This document shows positions 39,487 through 51,595 of a DNA stretch of 64,000 bases, piece after piece. A model generated the notes under the pieces. The model searched no databases and had not been told where the DNA came from. It was given only the letters and a program-made list of their open reading frames with translations. The position numbers and the translations under genes are program-made. Every line of letters starts with the position of its first letter. Position 1 is the stretch's first letter. The DNA comes from Enterobacter asburiae (GTDB taxonomy: Bacteria; Pseudomonadota; Gammaproteobacteria; Enterobacterales; Enterobacteriaceae): contig JAAQVN010000001.1 in NCBI GenBank assembly GCA_011754535.1, positions 4,402,001 through 4,466,000 on the forward strand. The letters are read 5' to 3'.

Positions 39487-42039
39487 GTGAAGTTCGTAAA
39501 GTATTTATTCATCCTTGCAGTCTGTTGCATTCTGCTGGGAGCAGGCTCGATTTACGGTTTGTACAAATATATTGAGCCACAGCTACCTGATGTCGCCACG
39601 CTCCGCGATGTGCGCCTCCAGATCCCGATGCAGGTCTATAGCGCCGATGGCGAACTGATGGCGCAGTATGGCGAGAAGCGTCGTATCCCGCTGACCTTAA
39701 ACCAAATCCCCCCCGTGATGGTGAAAGCTTTTATCGCCACAGAGGACAGCCGTTTCTACGAGCACCACGGTGTCGATCCGGTGGGGATTTTCCGTGCCGC
39801 AAGCATTGCGTTGTTCTCCGGTCATGCCTCCCAGGGGGCGAGTACCATTACGCAGCAGCTGGCGCGTAACTTCTTCCTCAGCCCCGAAAAGACGCTGACA
39901 CGTAAGATCAAAGAGGTGTTCCTGGCGATCCGTATTGAGCAACTGCTGAGCAAGGACGAGATCCTTGAGCTGTACCTCAATAAAATCTACCTAGGCTACC
40001 GTGCCTATGGCGTGGGGGCTGCCGCACAGGTGTACTTCGGTAAGCCTGTTGAGCAGCTCACCTTAAGCGAAATGGCAACTATTGCCGGTCTGCCAAAAGC
40101 GCCCTCCACGTTCAACCCGCTCTACTCGCTCGATCGCGCCACCTCACGTCGTAACGTCGTCCTTTCACGTATGCTGAGCGAAGGTTACATCAGCCAGAGC
40201 GAGTACGACCAGGCGCGTAATGACGTTATTGACGCCAATTACCACGCCCCTGAGATCGCTTTCTCTGCCCCTTATCTGACCGAAATGGTGCGCCAGGAGA
40301 TGGTGAGTCGTTATGGCGACAAGGCCTATGAAGACGGCTATCGCGTGTACACCACCGTCACCCGTAAAGTGCAGCAGGCGGCTCAGGACGCGGTGCGCAA
40401 TAACGTGATGGACTACGATATGCGTCACGGCTATCGCGGCCCGTCGAACGTGCTCTGGAAAGTGGGTGAGAGCGCCTGGGACAGCAAAAAAATCACCAGC
40501 ACGCTGAAAGCGCTGCCAACATACGGTCCGCTCCTTCCAGCCGTGGTCACTCAGGCCGATCCTCAGGAAGCCGTTGCGACGCTGGCGGACGGCACGTCCG
40601 TTTCTTTGCGTATGGACGGTATTCGCTGGGCGCGTCCATACCGTTCAGACACCCTGCAGGGGCCAACGCCGCGCAAAGTGACCGACGTGGTACAGACCGG
40701 GCAGCAGATCTGGGTACGTAAGGTTGGCGATGCCTGGTGGCTGGCGCAGGTACCGGATGTCAACTCGGCCCTGGTTTCTATCAACCCACAGAACGGGGCG
40801 GTAATGGCGCTGGTCGGCGGGTTCGATTTCAACCAGAGCAAATTTAACCGCGCCACGCAGGCCCTGCGTCAGGTCGGTTCCAACATCAAACCGTTCCTCT
40901 ACACGGCTGCGATGGATAAAGGACTGACCCTTGCCAGCATTCTTAACGACGTGCCAATCTCCCGCTGGGATGCCGGTGCCGGTTCCGACTGGCAGCCGAA
41001 GAACTCCCCAGCGGAGTATGCCGGTCCAATTCGTCTTCGTCAGGGTCTTGGGCAGTCGAAAAACGTGGTGATGGTGCGTGCCATGCGCGCGATGGGCGTC
41101 GACTATGCGGCAGAGTACCTGCAGCGCTTCGGCTTCCCGGCGCAGAATATCGTTCGCACCGAGTCGCTGGCATTAGGTTCAGCCTCCTTTACGCCGCTTC
41201 AGGTCGCGCGCGGATACTCGGTGATGGCTAACGGCGGCTTCCTGGTTGACCCGTACTTCATCAGTAAAATCGAGAACGACCAGGGCGGCGTGCTGTTTGA
41301 AGCGAAGCCGAAAATTGCCTGCCCTGAGTGTGATATTCCGGTCATTTACGGCAATACGCCGAAATCCGAGGTGCTCGAAAACAAGGACATGGAAGACCCT
41401 GCCGTGTCTCAGGAGCAGCCGAATATCGTCTTACCGCAGCCGCAGCTGGAGCAGGCTAACCAGTCGCTGGTGGCGCAAACCGGCGCGCAGGAGTACGCCC
41501 CGCACGTTATCAACACGCCGCTGGCGTTCCTGATCAAGAGCGCGCTGAACACCAACATCTTCGGTGAACCGGGCTGGCAGGGTACCGGCTGGCGTGCAGG
41601 GCGCGATCTGCAGCGCCACGATATCGGCGGTAAAACCGGGACAACCAACAGCTCTAAAGATGCGTGGTTCTCCGGCTACGGGCCGGGCGTGGTGACGTCG
41701 GTCTGGATCGGTTTCGACGATCATCGCCGTGATTTAGGCCGCACCACGGCATCCGGCGCGATTAAAGATCAGATTTCCGGCTACGAAGGCGGCGCCAAAA
41801 GCGCGCAGCCGGCCTGGGATGCCTACATGAAATCCGTTCTTGAAGGCGTGCCGGAGCAGCCGCTGACGCCGCCGCCGGGCGTGGTGACGGTCAATATTGA
41901 CCGCAGCACCGGTCAGCTCGCAAACGGTGGTAATAGCCGCGCCGAATATTTCATTGAGGGCACGCAGCCAACCACGCAGGCGGTGCACGAGGTGGGAACG
42001 GAGATTATTGATAACGGCGAGACGCACGAGCTGTTCTGA
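39487..42039 (+). CDS. mrcA: Penicillin-binding protein 1A MrcA
   Basis: An 850-residue bifunctional peptidoglycan synthase. An N-terminal membrane anchor (KFVKYLFILAVCCILLG) is followed by the GT51 glycosyltransferase (FIATEDSRFYEHHGVDP and GASTITQQLARN) and a transpeptidase with the SxxK nucleophile in QVGSNIKPF near residue 473 and GGKTGTTNSSKDAWFSG. The GTG at 39487 gives the E. coli length; a GTG eight codons upstream is also possible. A good terminator follows the stop. Confidence 0.95.
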   Translation: MKFVKYLFILAVCCILLGAGSIYGLYKYIEPQLPDVATLRDVRLQIPMQVYSADGELMAQYGEKRRIPLTLNQIPPVMVKAFIATEDSRFYEHHGVDPVGIFRAASIALFSGHASQGASTITQQLARNFFLSPEKTLTRKIKEVFLAIRIEQLLSKDEILELYLNKIYLGYRAYGVGAAAQVYFGKPVEQLTLSEMATIAGLPKAPSTFNPLYSLDRATSRRNVVLSRMLSEGYISQSEYDQARNDVIDANYHAPEIAFSAPYLTEMVRQEMVSRYGDKAYEDGYRVYTTVTRKVQQAAQDAVRNNVMDYDMRHGYRGPSNVLWKVGESAWDSKKITSTLKALPTYGPLLPAVVTQADPQEAVATLADGTSVSLRMDGIRWARPYRSDTLQGPTPRKVTDVVQTGQQIWVRKVGDAWWLAQVPDVNSALVSINPQNGAVMALVGGFDFNQSKFNRATQALRQVGSNIKPFLYTAAMDKGLTLASILNDVPISRWDAGAGSDWQPKNSPAEYAGPIRLRQGLGQSKNVVMVRAMRAMGVDYAAEYLQRFGFPAQNIVRTESLALGSASFTPLQVARGYSVMANGGFLVDPYFISKIENDQGGVLFEAKPKIACPECDIPVIYGNTPKSEVLENKDMEDPAVSQEQPNIVLPQPQLEQANQSLVAQTGAQEYAPHVINTPLAFLIKSALNTNIFGEPGWQGTGWRAGRDLQRHDIGGKTGTTNSSKDAWFSGYGPGVVTSVWIGFDDHRRDLGRTTASGAIKDQISGYEGGAKSAQPAWDAYMKSVLEGVPEQPLTPPPGVVTVNIDRSTGQLANGGNSRAEYFIEGTQPTTQAVHEVGTEIIDNGETHELF

Positions 42040-42053
42040 CAACAAAGCAAAAC

Positions 42054-42077
42054 GGCAACCTCGGGTTGCCATTTTTG
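42054..42077 (+). terminator. Intrinsic terminator after mrcA
   Basis: GGCAACC (42054-42060) and GGTTGCC (42064-42070) form a 7 bp stem with a 3 nt loop, followed by ATTTTTG. It lies 15 bp after the mrcA stop. Confidence 0.85.
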
Positions 42078-42084
42078 TGTTTAC

Positions 42085-42126
42085 TCCCTCTCCCGTGGGA
42101 GAGGGTTAGGGTGAGGGCATCAGGCC
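42085..42126. repeat. Dispersed CCCTCTCCC hairpin repeat, copy 2
   Basis: CCCTCTCCC and GGGAGAGGG around GT, then TTAGGGTGAGGGCATCAGG. Located between the mrcA terminator and the convergent nudE stop, almost identical to copy 1. Confidence 0.8.
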
Positions 42127-42127
42127 A

Positions 42128-42688
42128 CTACAGTCTCCCCTGCCCCTTCAGCCACTCCCGGACCAGGAACAGCGCGCTCACGTTGCGCGCCTCGTTAAAG
42201 TCAGGGTCTTCCAGCAAATCCATCACGTGCGCCAGCGGCCAGCGAACCTGCGGCAGCGGCTCCGGCTCGTCTCCCTCAAGCGATTCAGGATAGAGATCTT
42301 CAGCCACCACGATATTCATTTTGCTGGAAAAATAAGACGGTGCCATGCTCAGCTTTTTCAGGAACGACAGCTCGTTCGCACCAAAACCCACCTCTTCTTT
42401 CAGCTCGCGGTTTGCCGCTTCAAAGACCGTTTCGCCCGGATCGATGAGCCCTTTCGAGAACCCAAGCTCGTAAGATTCCGTCCCCACGGCGTATTCGCGG
42501 ATCAAAATCAGATGATCGTCGACGATAGGCACAATCATAACCGCTTCGCGCGAGGAGGGTCGCATACGTTCATAAACACGACGCACACCGTTGCTGAACT
42601 CCAGGTCCACACTCTCGACATTAAACAGGCGCGATTTAGCGACAGTTTCAACATTCAGAATGGTGGGTTTTTGTAGTGGTTTGCTCAT
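42128..42688 (-). CDS. nudE: ADP compounds hydrolase NudE
   Basis: A 186-residue Nudix hydrolase acting on ADP-ribose, NADH and AP3A-type compounds. The Nudix box is GLIDPGETVFEAANRELKEE followed by VGF near the middle of the protein. It lies convergent to mrcA and divergent from igaA, as in E. coli. Confidence 0.94.
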   Translation of the reverse strand: MSKPLQKPTILNVETVAKSRLFNVESVDLEFSNGVRRVYERMRPSSREAVMIVPIVDDHLILIREYAVGTESYELGFSKGLIDPGETVFEAANRELKEEVGFGANELSFLKKLSMAPSYFSSKMNIVVAEDLYPESLEGDEPEPLPQVRWPLAHVMDLLEDPDFNEARNVSALFLVREWLKGQGRL

Positions 42689-43010
42689 CTTGATGGGGTC
42701 TTAGCAGTGTGAACTGGCTTTATTGTGCGATATGCCGCACGGTTTCGGCAATGTCAATCGTTCTTTATTTACATTTATGCAACGTAGCAGGGATCAATCC
42801 TCAATTCAAAACAAATGTCAAGAGGTTGAAATGTTTCCAGGAATTTGCTGATATCGCGCCATGGCAGGCTTTGCTATCATCACCGGTCACTGGGATGCGC
42901 TTCAGAATGCTCAAGTTCGACTCCATACTTGCCGATAGCCAGCCACAGATTCTCATTCAATGTAAAGGTGCTACTGACTACACCTGTAAGATAAGTAAGA
43001 TGGGGAAAGC
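42689..43010. promoter_or_regulatory. nudE-igaA divergent intergenic region
   Basis: A 322 bp gap with no supported gene. An extended -10, TGCTATCAT at 42872-42880, could serve igaA and would give a leader of roughly 120 nt. A 101-codon plus-strand ORF covers most of the gap but resembles no protein I recognise and has no ribosome site. Confidence 0.35.
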
Positions 43011-45146
43011 ATGAGCACCATTTTGATTGTTCTCGCTGCTATGCTGGTCAGCGCATTGATTGCAGGGTGGCTGTACAGGCGACGCGTACAGCGCCGTTAC
43101 CGGCTGCCCTTTTTAAATGCCTTTGCGGGTGCGACAACCCGTAAGCTCACGCAAGACGAGCGCGATGCAGTTGAAAACTATCTCGAAACGCTGAACCGTT
43201 CTCAGTTAACGCCTGGGCCAACGGGAGCCACCGCTGCGCCTGTCGCGCTTAAGCTGAACGCGCAAAGTGACACCGTGCTCTGCGTGACGCGCTCCATCAC
43301 GCGCTACGGCATTACGACTGACGACCCCAACAAGTGGCGCTACTACCTTGATTCCGTTGAGGTGCATCTGCCCCCTTCCTGGGAGCAGTACATTAACGAC
43401 GAAAACAGCGTTGAGCTGATTCACACCGATTCGCTGCCGCTGGTGATCTCGCTCAACGGCCATACCCTGAATGACTATCTTCACGAAGCCCCGCGCTTTG
43501 CGCTGGAGCGCACGAGCTCAACGCAGGCCTCTATTCGTGGTGAAGAGACCGAGCAGATTGAACTGCTGAATATTCGTCAGGAAACGCATGAAGAGTACGC
43601 TCTGAGTCGTCCGGACGGTATTCGTGAAGCCATCCTGATCGTTGCCGCTTTCCTGCTCTTTTTTGTCTGCCTGCTGACGCCGGACGTCTTTGTCCCGTGG
43701 CTGGCGGGTGGCGCAGTGTTGCTTCTGGCGGCCGGGTTGTGGGGACTCTTTGCCCCGCCGACCAAAACCTCGCTGCGGGAGATCCACTGCCTGCGCGGCA
43801 CGCCAAAGCGCTGGGGCCTGTTCGGTGAGAACGATCAGGAGCATCTCAACAATATTTCACTCGGTATTATTGACCTTATCTATCCGCGCCACTGGCAGCC
43901 GTGGATTGCGCAGGATTTAGGGCAGAAAACCGATATTGATATCTACCTTGACCGCCACGTTGTGCGTCAGGGGCGCTTCCTGTCTCTGCATGATGAAGTG
44001 AAAAATTTCCCGCTTCAGCACTGGCTCCGCAGCACGGTCATCGCCGGCGGCGCCGGGCTGGTGTTTATCATGCTGCTGCTTTTCGTGCCGCTGGATATGC
44101 CCATCAAATTTACCCTTTCGTGGATCAAAGGCGCGCAGACCATCGAGGCGACCAGCGTCAATCAGCTCGATGAAGCGGGCGTGCGGGTGGGCGATACGCT
44201 GCGCCTGAAGGGCACCGGGATGTGTAACATCCATACTCCGGGGGCGTGGAACACGCGCCAGAACTCGCCGTTCATGCCGTTCGACTGTTCGCAAATTATC
44301 TGGAACGACGCGCCGCCGCTGCCGCTGCCGGAATCTGAAGTGGTGAATAAAGCCACGGCGCTGACCCAGACGGTTAACCGCCAGCTGCACCCGAAACCGG
44401 ACGATGACTCACGCGTCAGCCCCGCGCTGCGTTCCGCCATTCAGAAATCAGGTATGATTCTGCTGGATGATTTTGGCGATATCGTTCTGAAAACCCAGGA
44501 TTTATGCTCCACGCAGGATGAGTGCGTACGCCTCAAAAACGCGCTGGTTAACCTCGGGAACAGTAAAGACTGGGACTCGCTGGTGAAACGCGCCGAAGCG
44601 GGACGACTGGATGGCGTCAACGTGCTGCTGCGTCCGGTCAGCGCGGAGTCGCTGGATAACCTGGTCGCGACGTCGACATCGCCGTTTATGATGCGCGAAA
44701 CCACCCGGGCGGCTCAGGCGCTCAACAGCCCGGCGCCGGGCGGCTTTGTGATTGCCAGCGATGAAGGCAGCGACCTGGTCGATCAGCCTTACCCGCAGGT
44801 TGCGCTTTACGACTACCCGGCGCAGGAGCAGTGGAGCCAGTTCCAGCGCCTGGCGCAGATGCTGATGCAAACGCCGTTCAGTGCCGAAGGGATTGTCACA
44901 AGCATCTACACCGACGCCAACGGCACCCGCCATATCGGCCTGCACCGGATGCCGGACAGCGCAGGATTGTGGCGTTACATTGGCACCTCTCTGCTGATGG
45001 TCGCCATGCTGATCGCCATTTTCTGGAACGGTTTTATGGCGCTGCGCCGCTACCAGCGCTCGCGAACGCGTCTGGCTGAGATCCAGCAATATTACGAGAA
45101 TTGCCTCAATCCTAAGCTGATCCCCTCCTCTGAGAGCCTGATCTGA
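43011..45146 (+). CDS. igaA: Rcs-pathway attenuator IgaA (YrfF)
   Basis: A 711-residue inner-membrane protein that holds the Rcs envelope-stress phosphorelay in check through RcsD; it is essential unless Rcs is inactive. Hydrophobic segments are visible at the N terminus (LIVLAAMLVSALIAGWLY), two close together near 206-250, one near 345-365 and one near the C terminus (SLLMVAMLIAIFWNGFM). The large periplasmic part between the last two carries cysteines. Length equals the E. coli protein. Confidence 0.94.
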   Translation: MSTILIVLAAMLVSALIAGWLYRRRVQRRYRLPFLNAFAGATTRKLTQDERDAVENYLETLNRSQLTPGPTGATAAPVALKLNAQSDTVLCVTRSITRYGITTDDPNKWRYYLDSVEVHLPPSWEQYINDENSVELIHTDSLPLVISLNGHTLNDYLHEAPRFALERTSSTQASIRGEETEQIELLNIRQETHEEYALSRPDGIREAILIVAAFLLFFVCLLTPDVFVPWLAGGAVLLLAAGLWGLFAPPTKTSLREIHCLRGTPKRWGLFGENDQEHLNNISLGIIDLIYPRHWQPWIAQDLGQKTDIDIYLDRHVVRQGRFLSLHDEVKNFPLQHWLRSTVIAGGAGLVFIMLLLFVPLDMPIKFTLSWIKGAQTIEATSVNQLDEAGVRVGDTLRLKGTGMCNIHTPGAWNTRQNSPFMPFDCSQIIWNDAPPLPLPESEVVNKATALTQTVNRQLHPKPDDDSRVSPALRSAIQKSGMILLDDFGDIVLKTQDLCSTQDECVRLKNALVNLGNSKDWDSLVKRAEAGRLDGVNVLLRPVSAESLDNLVATSTSPFMMRETTRAAQALNSPAPGGFVIASDEGSDLVDQPYPQVALYDYPAQEQWSQFQRLAQMLMQTPFSAEGIVTSIYTDANGTRHIGLHRMPDSAGLWRYIGTSLLMVAMLIAIFWNGFMALRRYQRSRTRLAEIQQYYENCLNPKLIPSSESLI

Positions 45147-45155
45147 TAACGTCGT

Positions 45156-45186
45156 TGCGCGACAAGATGTGCTACCCTGTCGCGCA
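45156..45186. other. Inverted repeat between igaA and yrfG
   Basis: TGCGCGACA at 45156-45164 and TGTCGCGCA at 45178-45186 are a perfect 9 bp inverted repeat with a 13 nt spacer. The weakly T-rich CGTTTCTT follows. It may be a terminator of igaA or an operator of the yrfG unit. Confidence 0.5.
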
Positions 45187-45214
45187 CGTTTCTTCTGGCT
45201 GGAGTTCCCCCCCT

Positions 45215-45898
45215 ATGCATCTTGATATCGACTGGCAGCAGGTCGACACCGTTCTGCTGGATATGGACGGCACGCTGCTCGATCTCGCCTTTGACAACTA
45301 TTTCTGGCAAAAGCTGGTGCCGGAAACCTATGGTGAACAGCAGGGCATCTCCCCGGCAGAAGCGCAGGCGTTCATTCGTTCGCAATATAGCGCGGTGCAA
45401 CATACGCTAAACTGGTACTGTCTGGACTACTGGAGCGAGCGCCTCGGTTTGGATATTTGTGCCATGACCACCGCCCAGGGACCACGCGCCGTGCTGCGCG
45501 AAGATACGGTTCCATTCCTGGACGCGCTGAAAGCCAGCGGCAAGCGCCGTATTTTGCTGACTAACGCGCATCCACATAACCTGGCCGTGAAGCTGGAGCA
45601 CACGGGGCTGGCGTCGCACCTTGATTTATTACTTTCTACCCACACATTTGGTTATCCGAAAGAGGATCAGCGGTTGTGGCATGCGGTGAAGGAAGAGACC
45701 GGCCTGCAGCCGGAACGCACACTGTTCATTGACGACAGCGAGCCCATTCTGGATTCCGCGGCAACGTTTGGCATTCGCTATTGTCTGGGCGTTACCAATC
45801 CTGACTCTGGCCTGGCTGAAAAACGCTATCTGCGCCATCCGGGGCTGAACGACTACCGCCAGATGATCCCCTCACTAACCGTGAAGGAGACGCCATGA
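45215..45898 (+). CDS. yrfG: HAD-family nucleotidase YrfG
   Basis: A 227-residue haloacid-dehalogenase hydrolase; the E. coli protein dephosphorylates purine nucleotides such as GMP and IMP in vitro. The motifs are LLDMDGTLLDL near residue 16, LLTNAHPHN and FIDDSEPILDSA. The ATG at 45215 gives the family start. Its stop overlaps hslR by four bases (ATGA), so yrfG-hslR-hslO form a unit. Confidence 0.92.
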   Translation: MHLDIDWQQVDTVLLDMDGTLLDLAFDNYFWQKLVPETYGEQQGISPAEAQAFIRSQYSAVQHTLNWYCLDYWSERLGLDICAMTTAQGPRAVLREDTVPFLDALKASGKRRILLTNAHPHNLAVKLEHTGLASHLDLLLSTHTFGYPKEDQRLWHAVKEETGLQPERTLFIDDSEPILDSAATFGIRYCLGVTNPDSGLAEKRYLRHPGLNDYRQMIPSLTVKETP

Positions 45899-46296
45899 AA
45901 GAAAAGCCCTCAGATGGGGTAAGACTGGATAAATGGCTGTGGGCAGCCCGTTTTTATAAAACGCGCGCCCTTGCCCGCGAGATGGTTGACGGCGGTAAAG
46001 TGCATTACAACGGCCAGCGCAGCAAGCCGAGCAAGCTGGTCGAGCTGAACGCCACCTTAACGCTGCGCCAGGGCAACGACGAACGTACGGTAGTGATTAA
46101 AGCCATTACCGAACAGCGACGGCCCGCATCGGAAGCCGTACAGCTTTACGAAGAAACGCCTGAAAGCGTTGAAAAGCGCGAGAAAACCGCGCTGGCGCGC
46201 AAAATGAATGCGCTGACCATGCCCCACCCGGACCGGCGACCGGATAAAAAAGAGCGCCGCGATCTGATGAAATTTAAACACGGTGAGAGCGAGTAA
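45895..46296 (+). CDS. hslR: Ribosome-associated heat shock protein Hsp15 HslR
   Basis: A 133-residue RNA-binding protein that rescues 50S subunits still carrying a nascent chain. An S4-type domain covers the first half (RLDKWLWAARFYKTRALAREM, then GGKVHYNGQRSKPS); the C-terminal tail is highly basic. It is coupled to yrfG and lies 24 bp before hslO, another heat-shock gene. Confidence 0.95.
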   Translation: MKEKPSDGVRLDKWLWAARFYKTRALAREMVDGGKVHYNGQRSKPSKLVELNATLTLRQGNDERTVVIKAITEQRRPASEAVQLYEETPESVEKREKTALARKMNALTMPHPDRRPDKKERRDLMKFKHGESE

Positions 46297-46320
46297 CCCT
46301 CACCCGCACGAGAGATGAAA

Positions 46321-47199
46321 ATGGCCCAACACGACCAATTACACCGCTATCTGTTTGAACAATTCGCCGTGCGCGGCGAGCTGGTCACCGTATCCGAAAC
46401 CTGGAAACAGATTCTGGAAAACCACAACTACCCGCTGCCGGTGAAGACCCTGTTGGGCGAACTGCTGGTTGCCACCAGCCTGCTGACCGCGACGCTGAAG
46501 TTTGCCGGCGATATCACCGTGCAGCTGCAGGGTGACGGCCCGATGACGCTGGCGGTGATCAACGGCAATAACCAGCAGCAGATGCGCGGCGTAGCGCGCG
46601 TTCAGGGCGACGTGCCTGAAAATGCAGACCTCAAAACGCTGGTGGGCAATGGCTACCTGGTGATCACCATCTCCCCGGAGGAAGGTGAACGCTATCAGGG
46701 CGTGGTCGGTCTGGAAGGCGATACCCTGGCAGCCTGCCTGGAAGACTACTTCATGCGCTCCGAACAGCTCCCAACGCGTCTGTTCATCCGCACCGGTGAA
46801 GTGGACGGCCAGCCTGCTGCGGGCGGCATGCTGCTCCAGGTTCTGCCTGCACAGGACGCGCAGACCAATGACTTTGAGCATCTGGCGACGCTGACCGAAA
46901 CCATCAAGGCGGAAGAGCTGTTCAACCTGTCGGCAACCGACGTGCTGTGGCGTCTGTATCACGAAGAAGAAGTGACCGTGTACGATCCGCAGTCCGTGGA
47001 GTTTAAGTGCACCTGCTCACGCGAGCGCTGCGCTGGCGCACTGAAAACCCTGCCGGATGAAGAGATCGACAGCATCATGGCGGAAGACGGCGAAATTGAT
47101 ATGCACTGTGACTACTGCGGTACGCACTACGTGTTCAATTCGATGGATATCGCTGAGATCCGCAACAACGCCTCCCCGGCGGATCCACAGGTTCATTAA
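46321..47199 (+). CDS. hslO: Redox-regulated chaperone Hsp33 HslO
   Basis: A 292-residue holdase activated by oxidation. The C-terminal redox switch is intact: CTC at 230-232 and CDYC at 263-266 bind zinc when reduced and form disulfides under oxidative stress. The start at 46321 ([12 protein letters not shown]) matches the family; an ATG two codons upstream is also in frame. In E. coli yhgE follows; here the next gene is pckA after a 359 bp gap. Confidence 0.96.
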   Translation: MAQHDQLHRYLFEQFAVRGELVTVSETWKQILENHNYPLPVKTLLGELLVATSLLTATLKFAGDITVQLQGDGPMTLAVINGNNQQQMRGVARVQGDVPENADLKTLVGNGYLVITISPEEGERYQGVVGLEGDTLAACLEDYFMRSEQLPTRLFIRTGEVDGQPAAGGMLLQVLPAQDAQTNDFEHLATLTETIKAEELFNLSATDVLWRLYHEEEVTVYDPQSVEFKCTCSRERCAGALKTLPDEEIDSIMAEDGEIDMHCDYCGTHYVFNSMDIAEIRNNASPADPQVH

Positions 47200-47208
47200 A
47201 CCTCTTCC

Positions 47209-47257
47209 CCCCTCACCCTAACCCTCTCCCCTTTGGGGAGAGGGCCGGGGTGAGGGG
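47209..47257. repeat. Dispersed CCCTCTCCC hairpin repeat, copy 3 (long palindrome)
   Basis: CCCCTCACCC and CCCTCTCCCC on the left pair with GGGGAGAGGG and GGGTGAGGGG on the right around TTT, making a palindrome of about 49 bp. Here both arms of the element are present, unlike copies 1 and 2 in which the outer tail is one-sided. Confidence 0.8.
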
Positions 47258-47321
47258 CAAATATCCCATCCAAGCTGAATCGTTTTCCCTATGTAACTCT
47301 TACGTAATTTTCTTACATGTA

Positions 47322-47337
47322 TGCGATTACATTCACA
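47322..47337 (+). promoter_or_regulatory. CRP-like site and pckA leader
   Basis: TGCGATTACATTCACA matches TGTGA-N6-TCACA at 9 of 10 positions. A TAAAAT at 47348-47353 is a possible -10. The rest of the 359 bp hslO-pckA gap (47200-47558) holds a hairpin repeat and the leader with an AAGGAG ribosome site; I see no gene there. cAMP-CRP control fits a gluconeogenic gene. Confidence 0.5.
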
Positions 47338-47558
47338 TTCTTTCCGATAAAATCACCAGTCTTTAACCTTTTCGGAACATTTTCCCCAACCAAAAAGCGA
47401 TTCCTGCGATAATCCGCCTGCACTGTGACTGGAGTCGCAGCGTTTTCCGTTAGTAAGGGTTTTATCCAGATGCACAAATCTATGAGCCCCGTCGCGGTTA
47501 ACATCCCCAGAAAAACCCTACAATTTCAGGCAGTACATATTGGCTAAGGAGCAGTGAT

Positions 47559-49178
47559 ATGCGTGTTACTGGTTTAACCCCGCAAGATCTCAAGGCTTAT
47601 GGTATTCACGACGTCCAGGAAGTCGTCTACAACCCCGATTACGATACGCTGTATCAGGAAGAGCTCAATCCAGCACTGGAAGGATACGAGCGCGGTGTGT
47701 TGACGAACCTTGGTGCTATCGCCGTCGATACCGGTATCTTTACCGGTCGTTCGCCGAAAGATAAGTATATCGTCCGCGACGAAACCACCCGCGATACGCT
47801 GTGGTGGGCTGACAAAGGCAAAGGGAAGAACGACAACAAACCGCTCTCCCCGGAAACCTGGCAGCACCTGAAAGGGCTCGTCACCCATCAACTTTCCGGC
47901 AAGCGTCTGTTCATTGTCGACGCTTTCTGCGGCGCTAACGCCGATACCCGCCTTTCCGTGCGTTTCATTACCGAAGTGGCCTGGCAGGCGCATTTCGTTA
48001 AGAATATGTTTATTCGTCCGACCGACGAAGAGCTGCAGGACTTCACACCTGACTTCATCGTGATGAATGGTGCGAAATGCACCAACCCACAGTGGAAAGA
48101 GCAGGGCCTGAACTCTGAGAACTTCATTGCCTTCAACCTGACCGAGCGTATCCAGCTGATTGGCGGTACCTGGTACGGCGGCGAAATGAAGAAAGGGATG
48201 TTCTCGGTCATGAACTACCTGCTGCCGCTGCGCGGTATTGCCTCCATGCACTGCTCGGCGAACGTCGGCGAGAAAGGCGACGTGGCGGTATTCTTCGGCC
48301 TGTCCGGCACCGGGAAAACCACGCTCTCCACCGATCCAAAACGCCGTCTGATTGGCGATGACGAGCACGGCTGGGACGATGACGGCGTGTTTAACTTCGA
48401 AGGCGGCTGCTACGCGAAGACCATTCGCCTGTCTGAAGAGGCCGAGCCGGATATCTTCCATGCGATCCGTCGCGACGCGCTGCTGGAAAACGTCACCGTA
48501 CGTGCCGACGGCTCTATCGACTTCGACGATGCGTCAAAAACCGAAAACACCCGCGTCTCTTACCCAATCTACCACATCGACAATATCGTGAAGCCGGTGT
48601 CAAAAGCGGGCCATGCCACGAAGGTGATTTTCCTGACGGCGGATGCGTTCGGCGTGCTGCCTCCGGTGTCCCGCCTGACCGCCAGCCAGACGCAGTACCA
48701 TTTCCTCTCTGGCTTTACTGCCAAACTGGCGGGTACCGAGCGTGGCGTCACGGAGCCAACCCCAACCTTCTCCGCCTGCTTCGGCGCGGCATTCCTGTCG
48801 CTGCACCCGACGCAGTACGCTGAGGTGCTGGTGAAACGCATGCAGGCATCCGGCGCGCAGGCCTACCTGGTCAACACCGGCTGGAACGGTACCGGCAAGC
48901 GTATCTCTATCAAAGATACCCGGGCCATTATCGACGCCATTCTGGATGGTTCACTGGATAATGCCGAAACCTTCACGCTGCCGATGTTTGATCTGGCCAT
49001 TCCGACGGAACTGCCGGGTGTGGACACGCGTATCCTCGACCCGCGCAATACCTACGGTTCGCCGGAGCAGTGGCGCGAGAAGGCGGAATCGCTGGCGAAG
49101 CTGTTTATTGAGAACTTCGAGAAGTATACCGATACCCCGGCGGGTGCTGCGCTGGTGAGTGCGGGACCGAAGCTGTAG
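47559..49178 (+). CDS. pckA: Phosphoenolpyruvate carboxykinase (ATP) PckA
   Basis: A 539-residue cytoplasmic enzyme converting oxaloacetate and ATP to phosphoenolpyruvate, the entry step of gluconeogenesis. The kinase P-loop is [11 protein letters not shown] near residues 248-258, followed by [24 protein letters not shown] split over the metal and substrate site. It starts at an ATG with an AAGGAG ribosome site. It is convergent with envZ, separated by two repeats and a bidirectional terminator. Confidence 0.97.
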   Translation: MRVTGLTPQDLKAYGIHDVQEVVYNPDYDTLYQEELNPALEGYERGVLTNLGAIAVDTGIFTGRSPKDKYIVRDETTRDTLWWADKGKGKNDNKPLSPETWQHLKGLVTHQLSGKRLFIVDAFCGANADTRLSVRFITEVAWQAHFVKNMFIRPTDEELQDFTPDFIVMNGAKCTNPQWKEQGLNSENFIAFNLTERIQLIGGTWYGGEMKKGMFSVMNYLLPLRGIASMHCSANVGEKGDVAVFFGLSGTGKTTLSTDPKRRLIGDDEHGWDDDGVFNFEGGCYAKTIRLSEEAEPDIFHAIRRDALLENVTVRADGSIDFDDASKTENTRVSYPIYHIDNIVKPVSKAGHATKVIFLTADAFGVLPPVSRLTASQTQYHFLSGFTAKLAGTERGVTEPTPTFSACFGAAFLSLHPTQYAEVLVKRMQASGAQAYLVNTGWNGTGKRISIKDTRAIIDAILDGSLDNAETFTLPMFDLAIPTELPGVDTRILDPRNTYGSPEQWREKAESLAKLFIENFEKYTDTPAGAALVSAGPKL

Positions 49179-49184
49179 CCCTTC

Positions 49185-49227
49185 TCCCTCTCCCCGTGGG
49201 AGAGGGCCGGGGTGAGGGCATCAGGCC
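49185..49227. repeat. Dispersed CCCTCTCCC hairpin repeat, copy 4
   Basis: CCCTCTCCCC and GGGAGAGGG arms around GT, then CCGGGGTGAGGGCATCAGGCC. It follows the pckA stop by six bases and lies next to a REP element. Confidence 0.8.
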
Positions 49228-49243
49228 GCAGAGGTCTTATGTT

Positions 49244-49275
49244 GTCGGGTGGCGGCTTCGCCTTACCCGACCTAC
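49244..49275. repeat. REP element after pckA
   Basis: GTCGGGTGGCGGCTTCGCC with TTACCCGACCTAC, the same REP form as the left unit of the BIME at 29331. Confidence 0.8.
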
Positions 49276-49303
49276 AAAAAAGGGTGGCTAGCGCCACCCT
49301 TTT

Positions 49304-49305
<2 letters not shown>
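49276..49305. terminator. Bidirectional terminator between pckA and envZ
   Basis: AAAAAAGGGTGGC (49276-49288) and GCCACCCTTTTTT (49293-49305) form a 13 bp perfect stem with a TAGC loop, giving a U tract in both directions. The envZ stop codon lies within the right arm. Confidence 0.9.
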
Positions 49306-51366
<2,061 letters not shown>

Positions 51367-51595
51367 TGTGTGTACTCCCAAAGGTTCGGATAGTCTTTGT
51401 AACAGCGTATTCTAAAAAAGTGCACGTATTCGACCAGTTAATTCTGGTATAAATTCTAGTCGAAATTGTTACAAAGCATATTTAACAGCAGCTTATCTGT
51501 TCATTTCATCACATAAATCATTATTAATCCTGTCTGTTACACTGTGCGCTACGTATTGTGCGCAAAGACAGTTAACCGGCATTAAAGGCTGCACC

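Noticed and set aside
42709..43014. A 101-codon plus-strand ORF in the nudE-igaA gap
   Set aside because: No ribosome site, no known homologue, and it overlaps the probable igaA promoter and leader.
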